From Pseudoneobacillus sp052180215 (GTDB lineage Bacteria > Bacillota > Bacilli > Bacillales > Cytobacillaceae), in NCBI RefSeq assembly GCF_052180215.1, contig NZ_CP197471.1:4550001-4614000 (forward strand): 64,000 bases of DNA. The letters run 5' to 3'. Made by a program: the position numbers and the translations under genes. Below are positions 8,902 to 25,452 of the stretch, in pieces. Positions within the stretch are counted from its first letter, which is position 1. Each line of letters opens with the position of its first letter. The notes beneath the pieces are model-generated. The model was not told where the DNA came from. It did no database searches and saw only the letters and a list, made by a program, of their open reading frames with translations.

Positions 8902-8904
8902 ATT

Positions 8905-9423
8905 TTGCAAAATAAAGCTTATATTGCGTTAGGTTCAAATATAGAAGATCGTTTAAACTATCTTGATGGTGCTACTAGCCGTTTAGATAATCACCCTCAT
9001 ATTAAGTTGGTAGATATTTCATCCATTTATGAAACGGATCCTGTAGGATATACAGACCAAAGTCCTTTTTTAAATATGGTTATATCCGTTATGACGGACC
9101 TGAGTCCTGATGAATTACTAACAGCGTGTATGAAGATTGAAACGGAATTAGGAAGAAAAAGGGAAATTCGGTGGGGTCCAAGAACAATAGACCTTGACAT
9201 TCTGTTGTATAATCAAGAAAATATTGAAACAGAGAGGTTAATTGTTCCGCATCCAAGAATGCAGGAAAGAGCCTTTGTATTAATCCCGTTATTGGAAATA
9301 AATAAAGATTATTCTGCACCGTCGTTAGGTGATATAAATATAGTAGAACTTCAAGAAAAAGAGGGTGTTCGATTATGGAAGCGGAGAAATGGGGAAGACG
9401 CATTCGCGCCTATCGAAAACTAA
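8905..9423 (+). CDS. folK: 2-amino-4-hydroxy-6-hydroxymethyldihydropteridine pyrophosphokinase
   Basis: HPPK transfers pyrophosphate from ATP to the pterin made by FolB and hands it to FolP. The 172 residues contain the family motif RWGPRTIDLDILLY at 89-102, which includes the magnesium-binding aspartates, and VPHPRM at 114-119. Start is TTG 8905, with AGGAGA about 9 bases upstream, three bases after the folB stop. Its 3' end overlaps the next small gene by 49 bases in another frame. Confidence 0.95.
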   Translation: MQNKAYIALGSNIEDRLNYLDGATSRLDNHPHIKLVDISSIYETDPVGYTDQSPFLNMVISVMTDLSPDELLTACMKIETELGRKREIRWGPRTIDLDILLYNQENIETERLIVPHPRMQERAFVLIPLLEINKDYSAPSLGDINIVELQEKEGVRLWKRRNGEDAFAPIEN

Positions 9424-9596
9424 AGGGTTTTACCCAAGAAGGCTTCTCCAGAGAGCTTGGTATATCAGTTTCCATTGTTGGTGAAATTGAAAGAGGCAGC
9501 CGAATGCCCAAACAAGAATTATTAATCAAAATTTCTAATGTCTTAAAGGTTAGTGTGGAAGAGTTGACCCCACCTGATGAAGACAATCATTTATAA
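9375..9596 (+). CDS. yazB: Small XRE-family DNA-binding protein (YazB-like)
   Basis: A 73-residue protein that is almost only a Cro/CI-type helix-turn-helix domain: residues 8-62, with the helix pair around FTQEGFSRELGISVSIVGEIERG. It starts inside the 3' end of folK, so it is translated from the same message. B. subtilis has a gene of the same kind here, yazB. Its target and role are unknown. Its place at the end of the folate block might mean local regulation, but nothing in the sequence shows that. Confidence 0.8.
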   Translation: MEAEKWGRRIRAYRKLKGFTQEGFSRELGISVSIVGEIERGSRMPKQELLIKISNVLKVSVEELTPPDEDNHL

Positions 9597-9623
9597 AGGA
9601 CCGTAAAAAGGGGGGAGAGAATA

Positions 9624-10625
9624 GTGTTAAAGATCGGCGATATTGAAATGAAAAACCAGGTTGTTTTAGCACCGATGGCTGGTGTATGCAATTCTGCCTT
9701 CCGTCTAACCGTCAAAGAATTTGGTGCAGGGCTAGTATGTGCGGAAATGGTAAGCGATAAAGGGATTCTTTTTAAAAATGAAAAAACAATGAACATGCTA
9801 TATATTGACGAACGTGAAAAACCGTTAAGCCTTCAAATCTTTGGTGGGGAAAAAGATACACTCGTTCAAGCGGCAAAGTTTGTAGACCAAAATACAAATG
9901 CAGATATTATCGATATCAATATGGGATGCCCAGTTCCGAAAATCACAAAATGTGATGCTGGAGCAAAGTGGCTACTAGATCCGAATAAAATTTATGAGAT
10001 GGTTTCAGCGGTAGTAGCTGAGGTAGAAAAACCGGTAACGGTAAAAATGCGTATGGGCTGGGATGAAGATCATATTTATGCAGTGCGCAATGCCCAGGCA
10101 GTAGAACGTGCAGGTGGAAAAGCCGTTTCTCTACATGGAAGAACACGTGTTCAAATGTACGAAGGAACAGCAAATTGGGATATTATTAGAGAAGTAAAAC
10201 AATCTGTTAATATTCCGATTATCGGAAATGGTGATGTAAATACTCCTCAGGATGCAAAGCGTATGTTGGAAGAAACGGGTGCTGACGGAGTGATGATCGG
10301 GCGTGCAGCTTTAGGGAATCCGTGGATGATTTATCAAACGGTTAAATACCTACAAACTGGTGAATTAACAGGAGAACCATCTGTAAGAGAAAAAATTGAT
10401 GTATGTATTCTTCACCTTGATCGTTTAATCAACTTAAAAACTGAATATGTTGCTGTTCGTGAAATGCGCAAACATGCTGCCTGGTACTTAAAAGGAGTAC
10501 GCGGAAATGCAACTGTCCGTAATGGGATTAACGAATGTACAACAAGAGACCAATTAGTATCTCTATTAAATAGCTTGGTAGAAGAAGTGGAAGCAAGAGA
10601 AGAAGAAAGTGTGAATGTGGGTTAA
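9624..10625 (+). CDS. dusB: tRNA-dihydrouridine synthase DusB
   Basis: An FMN enzyme that reduces uridines in tRNA to dihydrouridine. The 333-residue protein opens with the FMN-binding LAPMAGV at 15-21, has the catalytic Cys102 in NMGCP, followed by TKCDAGAKWLL, and a second flavin phosphate site around GNGDV and GADGVMIGRAALGNPW. The C-terminal helical domain ends near REMRKHAAWYLKG. Start GTG 9624 follows GGGGGGAGA. It is the last gene before a terminator, 27 bases after the small HTH gene, and probably belongs to the folate transcript. Confidence 0.94.
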   Translation: MLKIGDIEMKNQVVLAPMAGVCNSAFRLTVKEFGAGLVCAEMVSDKGILFKNEKTMNMLYIDEREKPLSLQIFGGEKDTLVQAAKFVDQNTNADIIDINMGCPVPKITKCDAGAKWLLDPNKIYEMVSAVVAEVEKPVTVKMRMGWDEDHIYAVRNAQAVERAGGKAVSLHGRTRVQMYEGTANWDIIREVKQSVNIPIIGNGDVNTPQDAKRMLEETGADGVMIGRAALGNPWMIYQTVKYLQTGELTGEPSVREKIDVCILHLDRLINLKTEYVAVREMRKHAAWYLKGVRGNATVRNGINECTTRDQLVSLLNSLVEEVEAREEESVNVG

Positions 10626-10637
10626 TGTGCAGGAAAG

Positions 10638-10665
10638 GTGTCACTGACTTTTTAAAGTTTGACAC
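10638..10665 (+). repeat. Imperfect hairpin after dusB
   Basis: GTGTCA (10638-10643) pairs with TGACAC (10660-10665), with an inner ACTTT/AAAGT pairing. It has no clean T-run after it, so it is at best a weak terminator or a small repeat remnant. Confidence 0.35.
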
Positions 10666-10708
10666 TCATTTACTCTTTTTCTATAATATTTTTATTGAAG
10701 TTAGCAAG

Positions 10709-10735
10709 CTGCCAGTAGATTACTGGCAGTTTTTA
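10709..10735 (+). terminator. Intrinsic terminator after dusB
   Basis: Perfect 9-bp stem CTGCCAGTA/TACTGGCAG with a 3-base loop, followed by TTTTTA. Confidence 0.9.
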
Positions 10736-10763
10736 TTCTATTTATACGTTTTTTGATGTCTGA

Positions 10764-10792
10764 TTTAATAAGATTGTGTAAAATAATATAAT
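10764..10792 (+). promoter_or_regulatory. Candidate lysS promoter
   Basis: TTTAAT (10764-10769), 17 bp, TATAAT (10787-10792). The -10 is perfect but the -35 is poor. It lies between the dusB terminator and lysS, where a promoter is expected. Confidence 0.4.
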
Positions 10793-10868
10793 GTGTAGAA
10801 GTATTTATCATTATCGCTGCGGTTAGGCGTGTTACATAATAATGAAAATAAAATTGGAGATGAAAAAA

Positions 10869-12353
10869 ATGAGTCATGAAGAATTAAATGACCAGTTGGT
10901 TGTTAGAAGAGAAAAAATGAATGCCATTCGTGAAAAAGGAATGGATCCATTCGGAAAAAGATTTGACCGTTCTCATCAATCCCAAGACCTTATTCGTGAA
11001 TACGGTGAGCTAGAAAAAGAAGAAATTGAAACTAAAGGTATTGAAGTGACACTTGCAGGAAGAATTATGACAAAGCGCGGCAAAGGAAAAGCAGGCTTCG
11101 CTCATATTCAAGACCTATCTGGCCAAATTCAAATTTATGTTCGTATGGATGCAGTGGGTGAAGAACAGTACGAAATGTTTGATTCAGCAGATCTTGGAGA
11201 TATTGTAGGAATATCCGGTACATTATTTAAAACACAAGTGGGAGAGCTTTCTGTAAAAGCGAAGTCTTTTGAACTATTAACGAAATCACTTCGACCACTT
11301 CCTGATAAATTCCATGGCTTAAAGGACGTAGAACAACGTTACCGTCAACGTTATCTAGACCTAATTATGAGTGAGGAAAGTAAAGAAACTTTTATTAATC
11401 GCTCTCGTATTATTCAATCCATGCGCCGTTACCTAGATAATAATGGATACTTAGAGGTGGAAACACCATTAATGCACTCTATTGCTGGAGGGGCTTCTGC
11501 AAGACCATTTATTACTCATCACAATGCATTAGATATGCAATTATATATGCGTATTGCTATCGAGCTACATTTAAAACGCTTGATTGTAGGCGGACTTGAA
11601 AAGGTTTACGAAATTGGACGCGTATTCCGTAATGAAGGTGTCTCAACAAGGCATAATCCAGAATTTACAATGCTTGAACTGTATGAAGCGTATGTGGATT
11701 ACCGTGACATCATGAATTTAACAGAGAACCTAATTTCTCATATTGCCCAAGATGTGCTTGGAACAACAACTGTTGAGTATGGCGGACATACTATTGATTT
11801 AGCGCCTCAGTGGAGACGCCTGCATATGGTTGATGCTATTAAAGAATATGTAGGGGTAGACTTCTGGAAAGAAATGTCCACAGAAGAAGCGCAACAGCTT
11901 GCAAAAGAGCATGGTGTAGAAATTAAAGACACAATGCTTTATGGACATATTGTTAATGAATTCTTTGAACAAAAAGTAGAACAACATTTAATCCAGCCTA
12001 CGTTTATTACTGGTCATCCAGTAGAAATCTCTCCGCTGGCTAAAAAGAATCCTGAGGACCCACGTTTTACTGATCGATTCGAATTATTTATTGTTGCTCG
12101 TGAATATGCAAATGCATTCACAGAATTAAATGATCCTATTGATCAACGTGAGCGATTTGAGGATCAGCTTAAAGAACGTGAACAAGGTAATGATGAAGCT
12201 CATATGATGGATGAGGACTTTGTAGAGGCATTAGAGTACGGAATGCCGCCAACAGGTGGTCTAGGAATTGGTATCGACCGATTAGTTATGCTATTGACCG
12301 ATTCTCCATCTATTAGAGATGTACTATTATTCCCGTTAATGCGTCATCGTTAA
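10869..12353 (+). CDS. lysS: Lysyl-tRNA synthetase, class II
   Basis: LysS charges tRNA-Lys with lysine. The protein has an N-terminal OB-fold anticodon-binding domain (with AGRIMTKRGKGKAGFAH) and a class II catalytic core: motif 2 around FRNEGVSTRHNPEFTMLE and motif 3 at GLGIGIDRLVMLLT near the end. I choose ATG 10869 (494 residues): GGAGA is 8 bases upstream and MSHEELNDQ matches the family start. In-frame ATGs at 10842 and 10860 would add a lysine-rich leader and lack good ribosome binding sites. It is monocistronic, ending in a strong terminator before the rRNA region. A tRNA-Lys gene lies at 18204. Confidence 0.96.
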   Translation: MSHEELNDQLVVRREKMNAIREKGMDPFGKRFDRSHQSQDLIREYGELEKEEIETKGIEVTLAGRIMTKRGKGKAGFAHIQDLSGQIQIYVRMDAVGEEQYEMFDSADLGDIVGISGTLFKTQVGELSVKAKSFELLTKSLRPLPDKFHGLKDVEQRYRQRYLDLIMSEESKETFINRSRIIQSMRRYLDNNGYLEVETPLMHSIAGGASARPFITHHNALDMQLYMRIAIELHLKRLIVGGLEKVYEIGRVFRNEGVSTRHNPEFTMLELYEAYVDYRDIMNLTENLISHIAQDVLGTTTVEYGGHTIDLAPQWRRLHMVDAIKEYVGVDFWKEMSTEEAQQLAKEHGVEIKDTMLYGHIVNEFFEQKVEQHLIQPTFITGHPVEISPLAKKNPEDPRFTDRFELFIVAREYANAFTELNDPIDQRERFEDQLKEREQGNDEAHMMDEDFVEALEYGMPPTGGLGIGIDRLVMLLTDSPSIRDVLLFPLMRHR

Positions 12354-12358
12354 GATAT

Positions 12359-12394
12359 AAGGCAAAAGCCACTTTAATGGCTTTTGCCTTTTTT
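12359..12394 (+). terminator. Intrinsic terminator after lysS
   Basis: Stem AAGGCAAAAGCCA/TGGCTTTTGCCTT, loop CTTTA-like, then TTTT. Perfect pairing over 13 bp; strong. Confidence 0.92.
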
Positions 12395-12686
12395 ATATAG
12401 GCTCTTTTCTGAAACTTTGTTGCTCTTTCTTACAAATAAAATAGCCGATTCACAATTTGGGTGTTAAACTCATATGAAACTTAAGAAAAGAGCTGAGCAC
12501 TAAGTAAGAGTGCCTGTAAAAATCCGTCTTTAGGGATTTTTACGAAAACCACAATCTATACGGAAACAGCTTTTATACAAGAAGATAATTATATTAAAAT
12601 TACTTTTAAAATTACCTCTGACCTGCAATGTTTTGTCTTTAAAGTGTCTGGGGGAATTTAAAAGGTATAAAAAAGAAAAAAAGTTA
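12395..12686 (+). other. Intergenic region before the rRNA promoters
   Basis: No gene is visible. It is AT-rich and holds one clear hairpin at 12516-12543 (10-bp stem GTAAAAATCC/GGATTTTTAC). I see no convincing open reading frame with a ribosome binding site on either strand. Confidence 0.5.
12516..12543 (+). repeat. Hairpin upstream of rrn promoters
   Basis: Perfect 10-bp inverted repeat GTAAAAATCC and GGATTTTTAC around an 8-base loop. It has no T-run on the plus strand; read on the minus strand it is likewise not followed by a T-run. Function unknown. Confidence 0.4.
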
Positions 12687-12715
12687 TTGCAATGATAATA
12701 TATTGATGGTATATT
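12687..12715 (+). promoter_or_regulatory. Candidate rrn promoter P1
   Basis: TTGCAA (12687-12692), 17 bp, TATATT (12710-12715). It lies exactly 90 bp upstream of the stronger P2, the tandem arrangement usual for Bacillus rRNA operons. Confidence 0.6.
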
Positions 12716-12776
12716 TATATTCGTTGTTGCGAGACAACAGCACAAACGGTTTGAAAGAAAAGATGATAAAAAGTTC

Positions 12777-12805
12777 TTGACTAAAAAAAACGTTTCTGCT
12801 AATAT
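12777..12805 (+). promoter_or_regulatory. rrn promoter P2
   Basis: TTGACT (12777-12782), 17 bp spacer, TAATAT (12800-12805), about 130 bases before the mature 16S end. Near-consensus and in the expected place. Confidence 0.75.
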
Positions 12806-12835
12806 TAAAAAGTCGCTTATGGGCGATTAACAAAT

Positions 12836-12850
12836 TGTTCTTTGAAAACT
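12836..12850 (+). promoter_or_regulatory. boxA-like antitermination element, operon 1
   Basis: TGTTCTTTGAAAACT in the 16S leader resembles the Bacillus boxA used by Nus factors to keep polymerase on untranslated rRNA. The same sequence recurs at 19012 and a variant at 14630 before 23S. Confidence 0.6.
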
Positions 12851-12938
12851 AAACAACCAAACATTAACAAAGGTAAGGCTTCTATTATAGAAGTTTTAAA
12901 AAAAGCCAGAGTAAACTTTATGAGCTATATCAAACACT

Positions 12939-14494
<1,556 letters not shown>

Positions 14495-14629
14495 AATATA
14501 AGTGACCATCGGTCACAAAAACATTAAAATCTTTGGTGTTAATTGTTTGGTGTTTAGTTTTGAGAGAGCAATCTCTCTTGTGGCAATATATTGCTATTGC
14601 TACTTAATAGCAAAGGATATTGCTATTTT

Positions 14630-14644
14630 TGTTCCTTGAAAACT
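14630..14644 (+). promoter_or_regulatory. boxA-like element in the 16S-23S spacer, operon 1
   Basis: TGTTCCTTGAAAACT lies before 23S; its last bases begin the 23S processing stem. The spacer (14491-14733) holds no tRNA genes, unlike some rRNA operons that carry Ile and Ala there. Confidence 0.5.
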
Positions 14645-14733
14645 AGATAATCGTATAGAAGAAACCAAGTAAAAACCGAGTAAGATTGCCGTTTTAGTTT
14701 GTCTCTTATATTAAGTAAGAGAATTAACCTTTA

Positions 14734-17668
<2,935 letters not shown>

Positions 17669-17744
17669 AAAACATTTGGATATCCAAATAAGGCAAACTT
17701 GTTTTTACTTCTTCTAATACATTATCTAGTTTTGAGGGAATAAG

Positions 17745-17769
17745 ACTTTTTCACGTAAGTGAAAAGAGT
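17745..17769 (+). repeat. Hairpin between 23S and 5S, operon 1
   Basis: CTTTTTCAC and GTGAAAAGAG pair around a GTAA loop. The same design recurs between tRNA genes at 17991, 18281, 18308 and 18632. Probably a spacer or processing hairpin; repeated at 23921 in operon 2. Confidence 0.5.
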
Positions 17770-17786
17770 TTACCTCAACAAAATAG

Positions 17787-17902
<116 letters not shown>

Positions 17903-17912
17903 TTAAAAATAT

Positions 17913-17988
17913 GGAGGATTAGCTCAGCTGGGAGAGCATCTGCCTTACAAGCAGAGGGTCGGCGGTTCGATCCCGTCATCCTCCACCA
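17913..17988 (+). tRNA. tRNA-Val (UAC)
   Basis: A 76-base cloverleaf with encoded CCA. The anticodon loop CTTACAA between stems TCTGC and GCAGA gives anticodon TAC, reading GTA. First tRNA of the cluster. Confidence 0.97.
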
Positions 17989-17990
17989 AA

Positions 17991-18015
17991 GTTTTTTCGC
18001 GATAGCGAAAAGAAC
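17991..18015 (+). repeat. tRNA-spacer hairpin 1
   Basis: GTTTTTTCGC and GCGAAAAGAAC pair around a GATA loop directly after tRNA-Val. T-rich left arm and A-rich right arm, as in the other spacer hairpins here. Confidence 0.5.
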
Positions 18016-18086
18016 TTTCTTTAATTTTTTGCGATAGTAAAAAGATCTATCCTTAAAATTTATATATTATAAATTTACTTTTTTAT

Positions 18087-18162
<76 letters not shown>

Positions 18163-18203
18163 CTTTTTTTTCGAACGAGCTATGTACTCAATCGGAATTC
18201 TGT

Positions 18204-18279
18204 GAGCCATTAGCTCAGTCGGTAGAGCATCTGACTTTTAATCAGAGGGTCGAAGGTTCGAGTCCTTCATGGCTCACCA
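18204..18279 (+). tRNA. tRNA-Lys (UUU)
   Basis: A 76-base cloverleaf with encoded CCA. Loop CTTTTAA gives anticodon TTT. It is the substrate of LysS encoded at 10869. Confidence 0.97.
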
Positions 18280-18280
18280 A

Positions 18281-18305
18281 GTTTTTTTACGAAAGTAAAA
18301 AGAAC
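18281..18305 (+). repeat. tRNA-spacer hairpin 2
   Basis: GTTTTTTTAC and GTAAAAAGAAC pair around a GAAA loop immediately after tRNA-Lys. Confidence 0.5.
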
Positions 18306-18307
18306 TA

Positions 18308-18332
18308 GTTTTTTTACGACAGTAAAATAAAC
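18308..18332 (+). repeat. tRNA-spacer hairpin 3
   Basis: GTTTTTTTAC and GTAAAATAAAC pair around a GACA loop. It is a near copy of the hairpin just upstream, so the pair looks like a local tandem duplication. Confidence 0.5.
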
Positions 18333-18340
18333 TATCATAT

Positions 18341-18425
18341 GCGGGTGTGGCGGAATTGGCAGACGCACCAGACTTAGGATCTGGCGCCGCAAGGCGTGGG
18401 GGTTCGACTCCCTTCACCCGCACCA
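18341..18425 (+). tRNA. tRNA-Leu (UAG)
   Basis: An 85-base class II tRNA with long variable arm and encoded CCA. Loop CTTAGGA gives anticodon TAG. Confidence 0.97.
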
Positions 18426-18459
18426 TGTTTTTCAATACAAAAGAAATATACCATAAGAT

Positions 18460-18534
18460 GCGGAAGTAGTTCAGTGGTAGAACACCACCTTGCCAAGGTG
18501 GGGGTCGCGGGTTCGAATCCCGTCTTCCGCTCCA
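18460..18534 (+). tRNA. tRNA-Gly (GCC)
   Basis: A 75-base tRNA with encoded CCA. Loop TTGCCAA gives anticodon GCC. Confidence 0.97.
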
Positions 18535-18541
18535 AAGTAGT

Positions 18542-18630
18542 GCCGGGGTGGCGGAACTGGCAGACGCACAGGACTTAAAATCCTGCGGTAGGTGACTACC
18601 GTACCGGTTCGATTCCGGTCCTCGGCACCA
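18542..18630 (+). tRNA. tRNA-Leu (UAA)
   Basis: An 89-base class II tRNA with long variable arm and encoded CCA. Loop CTTAAAA gives anticodon TAA. Second leucine isoacceptor of the cluster. Confidence 0.97.
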
Positions 18631-18631
18631 A

Positions 18632-18653
18632 GTTTTTTTCGACAGAAAAAAAC
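18632..18653 (+). repeat. tRNA-spacer hairpin 4
   Basis: GTTTTTTTC and GAAAAAAAC pair perfectly around a GACA loop directly after tRNA-Leu (UAA). Confidence 0.5.
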
Positions 18654-18690
18654 CAAGATATTTTTGATAACTTAAAGATAAGAATAAAAT

Positions 18691-18767
<77 letters not shown>

Positions 18768-18773
18768 TATGAA

Positions 18774-18850
18774 CGGGAAGTAGCTCAGCTTGGTAGAGCA
18801 CTTGGTTTGGGACCAAGGGGTCGCAGGTTCGAATCCTGTCTTCCCGACCA
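18774..18850 (+). tRNA. tRNA-Pro (UGG)
   Basis: A 77-base tRNA with encoded CCA. Loop TTTGGGA gives anticodon TGG. Confidence 0.97.
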
Positions 18851-18874
18851 TTAATTTAATCATATTAATTTCCT

Positions 18875-18950
18875 GGGGTCTTAGCTCAGCTGGGAGAGCG
18901 CCTGCCTTGCACGCAGGAGGTCAGGGGTTCGATCCCCCTAGACTCCACCA
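18875..18950 (+). tRNA. tRNA-Ala (UGC)
   Basis: A 76-base tRNA with encoded CCA. Loop CTTGCAC gives anticodon TGC. Last tRNA; the promoter of the second rRNA operon starts 10 bases later and no terminator lies between. Confidence 0.97.
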
Positions 18951-18959
18951 AAAAACTTA

Positions 18960-18988
18960 TTGACAACTATTGATAATATTGATATTAT
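18960..18988 (+). promoter_or_regulatory. Promoter of rRNA operon 2
   Basis: TTGACA (18960-18965), 17 bp, TATTAT (18983-18988). The -35 is consensus. The box is bracketed by an inverted repeat GACAACT (18962-18968) and AGTTGTC (18994-19000). Only one promoter is evident here, against two before operon 1. Confidence 0.75.
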
Positions 18989-19011
18989 ATAAAAGTTGTC
19001 TCTGAAAACAT

Positions 19012-19026
19012 TGTTCTTTGAAAACT
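19012..19026 (+). promoter_or_regulatory. boxA-like antitermination element, operon 2
   Basis: TGTTCTTTGAAAACT, identical to 12836-12850. Sequence identity between the two operons begins here, at about 12834/19010. Confidence 0.6.
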
Positions 19027-19114
19027 AAACAACCAAACATTAACAAAGGTAAGGCTTCTATTATAGAAGTTTTAAAAAAAGCCAGAGTAAACTTTATGAG
19101 CTATATCAAACACT

Positions 19115-20670
<1,556 letters not shown>

Positions 20671-20909
20671 AATATAAGTGACCATCGGTCACAAAAACAT
20701 TAAAATCTTTGGTGTTAATTGTTTGGTGTTTAGTTTTGAGAGAGCAATCTCTCTTGTGGCAATATATTGCTATTGCTACTTAATAGCAAAGGATATTGCT
20801 ATTTTTGTTCCTTGAAAACTAGATAATCGTATAGAAGAAACCAAGTAAAAACCGAGTAAGATTGCCGTTTTAGTTTGTCTCTTATATTAAGTAAGAGAAT
20901 TAACCTTTA

Positions 20910-23844
<2,935 letters not shown>

Positions 23845-23920
23845 AAAACATTTGGATATCCAAATAAGGCAAACCTGTTTTTACTTCTTCTAATACATTA
23901 TCTAGTTTTGAGGGAACAAG

Positions 23921-23945
23921 ACTTTTTCACGTAAGTGAAAAGAGT
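23921..23945 (+). repeat. Hairpin between 23S and 5S, operon 2
   Basis: Same hairpin as at 17745: CTTTTTCAC and GTGAAAAGAG around GTAA. Confidence 0.45.
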
Positions 23946-23964
23946 TTACCTCAACAAAATACAG

Positions 23965-24080
<116 letters not shown>

Positions 24081-24088
24081 AACTAAAG

Positions 24089-24114
24089 AACAACCCAACT
24101 GGGTTGTTTTTTTT
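24089..24114 (+). terminator. Terminator of rRNA operon 2
   Basis: Stem AACAACCCA/TGGGTTGTT with a 2-base apex, followed by six or more T. Nine bases after 5S copy 2. Confidence 0.9.
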
Positions 24115-24194
24115 GTGTTTCAAAGGCTTTGGATTTATGCTTAAAAGAGGCAGATACACTCCATATTCAGTCAAAATAATATCCTAGAAAGATT

Positions 24195-24230
24195 GCCCAT
24201 CATCCTGATTATGATGGGCTTTTGATTTTT
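24195..24230 (+). terminator. Second terminator before ctsR
   Basis: Stem GCCCATCAT/ATGATGGGC with a 7-base loop, then TTTTGATTTTT. It backs up the rRNA terminator. Between 24115 and 24348 I see no gene. Confidence 0.8.
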
Positions 24231-24348
24231 ATGAACTTCATCAATTATCAATCCATCATTACTTTCTCTTTTTTAAACGGGAATTTCCTAAACTAGGTTT
24301 TGGTTTGGCTATTTTTGGGGAAAATAAGTGAATGTGGATTACTGTCAG

Positions 24349-24378
24349 TTGAATTTTTTTTATTCTTTCATGTATAAT
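24349..24378 (+). promoter_or_regulatory. Sigma-A promoter of the ctsR operon
   Basis: TTGAAT (24349-24354), 18 bp, TATAAT (24373-24378). The CtsR operator begins 4 bases after the -10 box, so bound repressor would cover the start site. Confidence 0.75.
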
Positions 24379-24381
24379 TAT

Positions 24382-24398
24382 AGTCAAATATAGTCAAA
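24382..24398 (+). promoter_or_regulatory. CtsR operator
   Basis: Two direct heptads AGTCAAA (24382-24388 and 24392-24398) separated by TAT match the CtsR consensus RGTCAAA-NAN-RGTCAAA. It gives heat-shock autoregulation of ctsR-mcsA-mcsB-clpC. Confidence 0.92.
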
Positions 24399-24419
24399 GT
24401 CAGATTAGGAGGTGGTTAG

Positions 24420-24881
24420 ATGAGGAATATATCTGACATCATTGAGAATTATCTGAAGCAAGTATTAGATATTAGTGATTCTGACTTAGTCGAAATCAAA
24501 CGTAGTGAGATAGCAGATAAATTTCAATGTGTCCCATCCCAAATCAATTATGTTATAAATACCCGTTTTACAATTGAAAGAGGATATATCGTAGAAAGTA
24601 AACGCGGAGGCGGCGGATATATTCGAATCATGAAGGTTCAAACAGATGATCATGCGCATCTCATTGATCAGTTATTATCTCTATTTGGGAATCGAATTAG
24701 CCAAAGTAGTGCAGAGGATGTCATTTACCGCCTTGTAGGGGAAGAGGTTATTAATAATCGAGAAGCTAAAATCATGTTAAGTGTGATTGACCGTTCTGTA
24801 TTATATATTGATCTTCCTTATCGCGACGAATTGCGTGCACGAATGTTAAAAGCCATGTTAACGACTTTAAAATATAAATAA
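24420..24881 (+). CDS. ctsR: Transcriptional repressor CtsR
   Basis: CtsR represses class III heat-shock genes such as clpC, clpP and clpE and loses DNA binding on heating. The 153-residue protein has an N-terminal winged helix-turn-helix at about residues 1-72, ending in the glycine-rich wing RGGGGYIRI, and a C-terminal dimerisation domain that is the contact for McsB and ClpC. ATG 24420 follows AGGAGGTGG. It is the first gene of a four-gene operon and its own operator lies 22 bases upstream. Confidence 0.97.
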   Translation: MRNISDIIENYLKQVLDISDSDLVEIKRSEIADKFQCVPSQINYVINTRFTIERGYIVESKRGGGGYIRIMKVQTDDHAHLIDQLLSLFGNRISQSSAEDVIYRLVGEEVINNREAKIMLSVIDRSVLYIDLPYRDELRARMLKAMLTTLKYK

Positions 24882-24898
24882 GGTAAGTGGGTGAAAAC

Positions 24899-25450
24899 AT
24901 GATTTGTCAGGAATGTAATCAAAGACCAGCCACCCTACATTTTACAAAAATCATGAATGGGGAAAAAACAGAAACGCATCTTTGTGAAAAATGTGCCCAG
25001 GAAAAGGGTGAGATGTTTATGATGAATGGTGGTACATCCGCCTTTCCAATTCATAATCTGTTAGCAGGACTATTCAATGTAGAACATTCTTTCCCTCAAC
25101 CTAAACAAGATGCTTTTCATCAAGAGGAGATTTTGCAATGTAACCAATGTCATATGACATTTCCTCAATTCGTAAAAGTAGGGAGATTTGGTTGTTCTAA
25201 TTGCTATCATGCTTTTAAAGACCAATTAAAACCAATTTTAAGAAGACTTCATAGTGGCAATTGGACACACAATGGAAAAATTCCTAAAAAAGTTGGCGGT
25301 AATTTACGATTAAAAAAAGATCTAGAGGAGAAAAAGTTACGTTTGAAAGAATTAATCTCTAAAGAAGAGTTTGAAAATGCAGCTATTATTCGCGATGAAA
25401 TTCGTTCTCTCGAAAAAAATCTAAATGATGCTCATGAAGGAGGCGAATAA
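24899..25450 (+). CDS. mcsA: McsA, activator of the McsB arginine kinase
   Basis: McsA binds zinc and activates McsB and delivers CtsR to it. The 183-residue protein carries several Cys pairs: CQEC at the N-terminus, CEKC, CNQC and CSNC, and a C-terminal UVR motif (about 137-172, including EEFENAAIIRDEIRSLE) of the type that contacts ClpC. I start at ATG 24899 because MICQEC is the conserved beginning; an in-frame GTG at 24887 would add four residues. It lies between ctsR and mcsB with short gaps. Confidence 0.95.
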   Translation: MICQECNQRPATLHFTKIMNGEKTETHLCEKCAQEKGEMFMMNGGTSAFPIHNLLAGLFNVEHSFPQPKQDAFHQEEILQCNQCHMTFPQFVKVGRFGCSNCYHAFKDQLKPILRRLHSGNWTHNGKIPKKVGGNLRLKKDLEEKKLRLKELISKEEFENAAIIRDEIRSLEKNLNDAHEGGE

Positions 25451-25452
25451 TT

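Noticed and set aside
12530..12745. A 71-codon reverse frame before the rRNA promoters
   Set aside because: No good ribosome binding site, low-complexity composition, and it overlaps the rrn promoter region.
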